From Paraphysomonas bandaiensis (Eukaryota > Chrysophyceae), in assembly GCA_965644295.1 (NCBI GenBank), contig CBFFRP010000406.1:62001-126000 (forward strand): a stretch of 64,000 nt of DNA. The letters are read 5' to 3'. How positions within the stretch are numbered: the stretch's first letter is position 1; each line of letters begins with the position of its first letter. Below are positions 61,296 through 64,000 of the stretch, in pieces. The translations under genes were made by a program, and so were the position numbers. The notes below the pieces were generated by a model. The model was not told the DNA's origin. It did no database searches and worked only from the letters and a program-made list of their open reading frames with translations.

Positions 61296-61540
61296 GAAAA
61301 GAAAATATCGCAGTTAATTGAGCATGAAGTGAAGATTTGATATTTATAGATTTATTGTTAAGTAAATATTAATATTGTGATGCAAACCTTGTGTTATTAC
61401 CAACCCTACCAAATTAAAGCAATACCGAGAAATGTATTCATCACATTGCGCTTTGCCACCAGTGCGAATCAGCCACTCAACTACTTTACTACCCCAACAA
61501 CTCCTATTCCAAGAATGCGTCCTAGGTCAAAACGGGCAGT

Positions 61541-61810
61541 GAATATCTTAATATTAGCAATAGGCGTTTAAGAGTCCGAGCTAATGTAGCAAAACTATTA
61601 AATAACAAGTGCTTAACTCTGATACCCTACTATTTAGCGCTACGAAAGCTGTCGCACAAGCACCAAGGCGCAACAACTTTCGCTCTCTGTCCTTAAAAGG
61701 TGAAATGGTCCGGATGCTTGGCTTCAGTGCATAGGCATCCCAATACCCCGGATGCCCTTGAGTTGGACCCATTCCCGGATTTGACATGTGCTGACTCCAG
61801 GACACAGACA
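61541..61810 (+). repeat. Dispersed structured repeat, copy D (3' truncated)
   Basis: It matches the 5' part of copies A and C: TTAGCAATAGGCGTTTAAGA, AGCTAATGTAGCAAAAC, CTACTATTTAGCGCTACGAA, CAAGCACCAAGG, then CCCGGATGCCCTTGAG. The first hairpin is damaged here (CTGTCGCACAAGC). Confidence 0.7.
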
Positions 61811-62109
61811 GTAACAACCCAATAAATGCAACATTGAAAAAATTAGCGGCATGTTTATTGCAGGTCACCATATTATGCTATGGTGTATGCAGTGAATAAT
61901 CAGATACTCGTTTAACATATTATGTAGAGATGAGAAGACTCTGCGAGTAAATTAAATTGGCAATGTATTCGGAATTGTACTTTGTAAATTAAACATAGGA
62001 AAATAAAACGGTTTGCAACTTACAAATAATGGGAAGTAATGTAGCAAAATACACTGAAAAAGATATTTTCTATAATAGCTTAATCTGCTGGTCAACCCTA
62101 TATATATCT

Positions 62110-62315
62110 TATAGCTTAAGTTGATGTGACCAAACCTGATGAAAATGGTTAAAACGTGGTAAATTTTTGAAATGTCGATTTAAGTTGAGTTGTTGATGAG
62201 TTTTGTAAAATGAGTAATGTAGTAGGTGTATAGAGAACATGTTTTTAGAGACATAAAATAATAAATTTTACATTAGTTACAGATCAAAACCGTGAGAATT
62301 TTATACTTAATTTTA
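62110..62315. repeat. End of the GTCGA(G/T)GT TIR family, inverted partial copy
   Basis: GTTGATGTGACCAAACCTG and the following 180 bases match the reverse complement of the right end of the element at 40049-41134, including AACATGTTTTTAGAGACAT. Confidence 0.65.
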
Positions 62316-62867
62316 TATAATATATTTAACTTATTAGTATTAAACTATTTGATACTTAATTCGCACACATTTTCTTAGGTTGATAAAATGTCAGTTATCT
62401 CACAAAAATATTCATTGGCCATTCCTGTTAACATCTTGTGCGTGTCTGTTGCAAACTCTTGAAGCATTTAAACCAAAAGTCTTGTGCCAACAATTGAAAA
62501 TGAATTTCCTAATATTATTACAAGTACCTGCATATAAAATCATATGATACATTGAAATTCACATTATTTATGTCTTATATTTTCGGATGACTTACCTCTG
62601 AGCACCGATGACAGTATTTTGATTAAAATCATCATTAAACTAACAAAGCTGGCACCCTCAACAAAGTCGACTCGTACCTTTTCGTGGTGTTGTGGAAGAT
62701 AAGTACCGAGATACTTCTCCGGGAAACTAACGTAAGCAGATATAGTCAGCAGAAAATATTCCGGGCTGTGCACCTTCTTAAGAACCCTAAAATTTTGAAG
62801 TCAGCAGATGTCAGGTATATATCAACATTCTACTTTTGCTCACTGCGTTTGCTTTGGGTGATAGAGA

Positions 62868-62985
62868 GGAGGTGGTTGCACCTTGGTGCTTGCGGAGACA
62901 CACAAGCAGCTTTCGCAACGCTAAATATAGTAGGATATCAGAGTTAAGCAGTGACTCTTAAACTCCTACTGCTAATAATTAACAT
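62868..62985 (-). repeat. Dispersed structured repeat, copy E (5' fragment, inverted)
   Basis: The reverse complement reads through GAGTCACTGCTTAACTCTGA, CCTACTATATTTAGCGTTGC and the hairpin GCTTGTGTGTCTCCGCAAGC, then CACCAAGGTGCAACCACC, as in copies A-C. Confidence 0.7.
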
Positions 62986-63339
62986 TCACAACTATCAAAG
63001 CTGGGGGGAATTATATTCTTAATAGAAATGATTATATATAAATTATATAGTAAATAATATTGTCAGTTGACATATATCTGCCTTCCATAAAAATAACAGT
63101 AAAACCAATTAACCGAATTTTATGATCACATCGACTACTCGTTTCTGATTAAAATATATATGCTTTATGCTCTATGATACTTTCCATGATACTGTATTCT
63201 TATGAATGAACACTGTGATTATGTTCTCAACACATGAACATGAGTGCCCAAAATTTCATATTAACCATGATGAGTTGTTTATGATTTTACATGGATTTTA
63301 ACTCTTATATTGGAAAAAAGTAATGATAAGTTGATAAGT

Positions 63340-63476
63340 ATATACCAGGACCTCGTAACCATTAATGGCCCATTAATGGTAGTCCAGGTCCCGGAAACTA
63401 TAATGGCATTAATGAAAAATGTCCCGGCAATTATAATGGTCATTGCCATTAATGGTTACCAGGCCCTGGTATATAC
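63340..63476. mobile_element. MITE-like palindromic element
   Basis: About 137 bp. The left end ATATACCAGGACCTCGTAAC continues CATTAATGGC; the complement of the right end is ATATACCAGGGCCTGGTAAC continuing CATTAATGGC: a 30-bp inverted repeat with two mismatches. The interior also holds inverted CATTAATG/CATTATAATGG words, so the single strand could fold as a long hairpin. No coding capacity. Confidence 0.65.
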
Positions 63477-63755
63477 GTCTATACTACGTCTGTATAGGGT
63501 AGCCAGATTATATAATATATATATCATTTTAGTTTATATATTTGTCGTTGAGCATGTGTCTCGTACTCACGTACTCACAATGCCAGAGTTATACAGAAAA
63601 GACTATTCCATTACTAATCAATGCGAACCCACTCTTTCCCTTGTCCTCCTAGCTTGTCCATAGATGTATACATACAGATATACAGTAACTTACTTAACAA
63701 GTATATCGTCTCTTTGGATTAATTATTTCGTTTAGCCTCTAACTACTTTTTAGTC

Positions 63756-64000
63756 TTAGCTCTTCTTAAACTTAGATTTTAACTTTTTTCTAGTTTTTGG
63801 TTCTGTTTTAGATAATCCAAAGGCGAAATCTGCACTCGGTACAGTGTTACCTCCAAAAGAACCTGCAGACTGCTGTGAGCCAAACTGGAAAGTTGAACCC
63901 CCTTGCTTTTGCTGTGCTTCCCCAAAACTAAACGACGGGGCAGAGGTAATCGTCGTATTACCACCGATTCCGGTGATTGACTGTGGATTGGGCACACTCA
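63756..64000 (-). CDS. FG-repeat nucleoporin-like protein, C-terminus only
   Basis: The frame is open from the window edge to the stop at 63756-63758; about 80 residues are visible. FG-type repeats 'SFSFGEAQQKQGG', 'TFQFGSQQSAGSFGGN' and 'DFAFGLSK' in a Gly/Ser/Gln-rich, acid-poor context resemble the disordered FG domains of nuclear pore proteins, which bind transport receptors. The protein ends in a basic tail 'TRKKLKSKFKKS'. The rest of the gene lies beyond the window, so which nucleoporin it is cannot be said. A non-pore protein with similar low-complexity sequence remains possible. Confidence 0.6.
   Translation of the reverse strand, partial: SVPNPQSITGIGGNTTITSAPSFSFGEAQQKQGGSTFQFGSQQSAGSFGGNTVPSADFAFGLSKTEPKTRKKLKSKFKKS

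Larger units (their letters stand above)
61296..63755. other. Repeat-rich spacer without a visible gene
   Basis: Two partial copies of the dispersed structured repeat (D and E), a second copy of the TIR family end near 62110-62310 and a small palindromic element at 63340-63480 fill much of the spacer. The rest is AT-rich. Confidence 0.5.

Overview
The window is nuclear DNA of a flagellated unicellular eukaryote. Almost every gene is broken by short introns of about 40-90 bases (mostly GT-AG, one probable GC-AG). Protein families are typically eukaryotic: LIS1, m-AAA protease, actin-related protein, NPL4, FG nucleoporin, Sfi1-like, and the EFHC ciliary inner-microtubule family. Spacers are AT-rich and full of transposon debris. 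The Skp1-modifying enzyme pair and the style of the copia element suggest a protist, perhaps a stramenopile or other SAR lineage, but I cannot name the organism. All gene models below were joined by eye from splice signals, reading-frame continuity and family resemblance.

Layout. 1-1302 (-): 5' part of an unrecognised helical protein. 1914-3612 (+): MFS transporter. 4446-6139 (-): DEAD-box helicase. 6799-11398 (+): Sfi1-like centrin-binding protein. 11.4-14.8 kb: nested repeats, with a hAT-like element inserted in a dispersed structured repeat. 14913-16459 (-): LIS1. 17432-19162 (+): unknown coiled-coil protein. 20738-23610 (+): AFG3-type m-AAA protease. 24.1-24.6 kb: intact copy of the dispersed repeat. 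24915-30314: complete Ty1/copia element. 30525-31828 (-): actin-related protein. 32409-39202 (+): giant multi-EF-hand protein. 39.6-42.1 kb: solo LTR, a TIR element and decayed sequence. 43305-44783 (+): EFHC/Rib72-like DM10 protein. 45725-48242 (-): EF-hand coiled-coil protein. 49365-50235 (-): unknown protein. 50498-52817 (+): fusion of a Skp1-type prolyl 4-hydroxylase with a GT60 GlcNAc-transferase. 53138-54406: second hAT-like element. 54571-58868 (-): fusion of a class-V PLP enzyme with a TtcA-like PP-loop tRNA thiolase. 59438-61295 (+): NPL4. 61.5-63.5 kb: repeats. 63756-64000 (-): C-terminus of an FG-repeat protein.

The two best finds are the fused enzymes. In the first, an EGLN/PhyA-type dioxygenase and the Skp1 hydroxyproline GlcNAc-transferase, which act one after the other in the oxygen-sensing Skp1 pathway, are in one continuous reading frame. 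In the second, a cysteine-desulfurase-fold enzyme is joined to a PP-loop thiolase, which would put sulfur donor and acceptor in one chain. Other strong signals are two hAT-like insertions with perfect 8-bp target duplications, a solo LTR with a perfect 5-bp duplication, a dispersed repeat whose copies show compensatory changes in hairpins, and a recurrent CAGTATAC/TACTGTAC-rich, CA-rich sequence in the spacers of head-to-head gene pairs.

Several genes share a cilium/centrosome/dynein theme (Sfi1-like, LIS1, actin-related, multi-EF-hand, DM10, EF-hand coiled coil). Others serve protein quality control and sulfur or tRNA metabolism (m-AAA protease, NPL4, PP-loop fusion).
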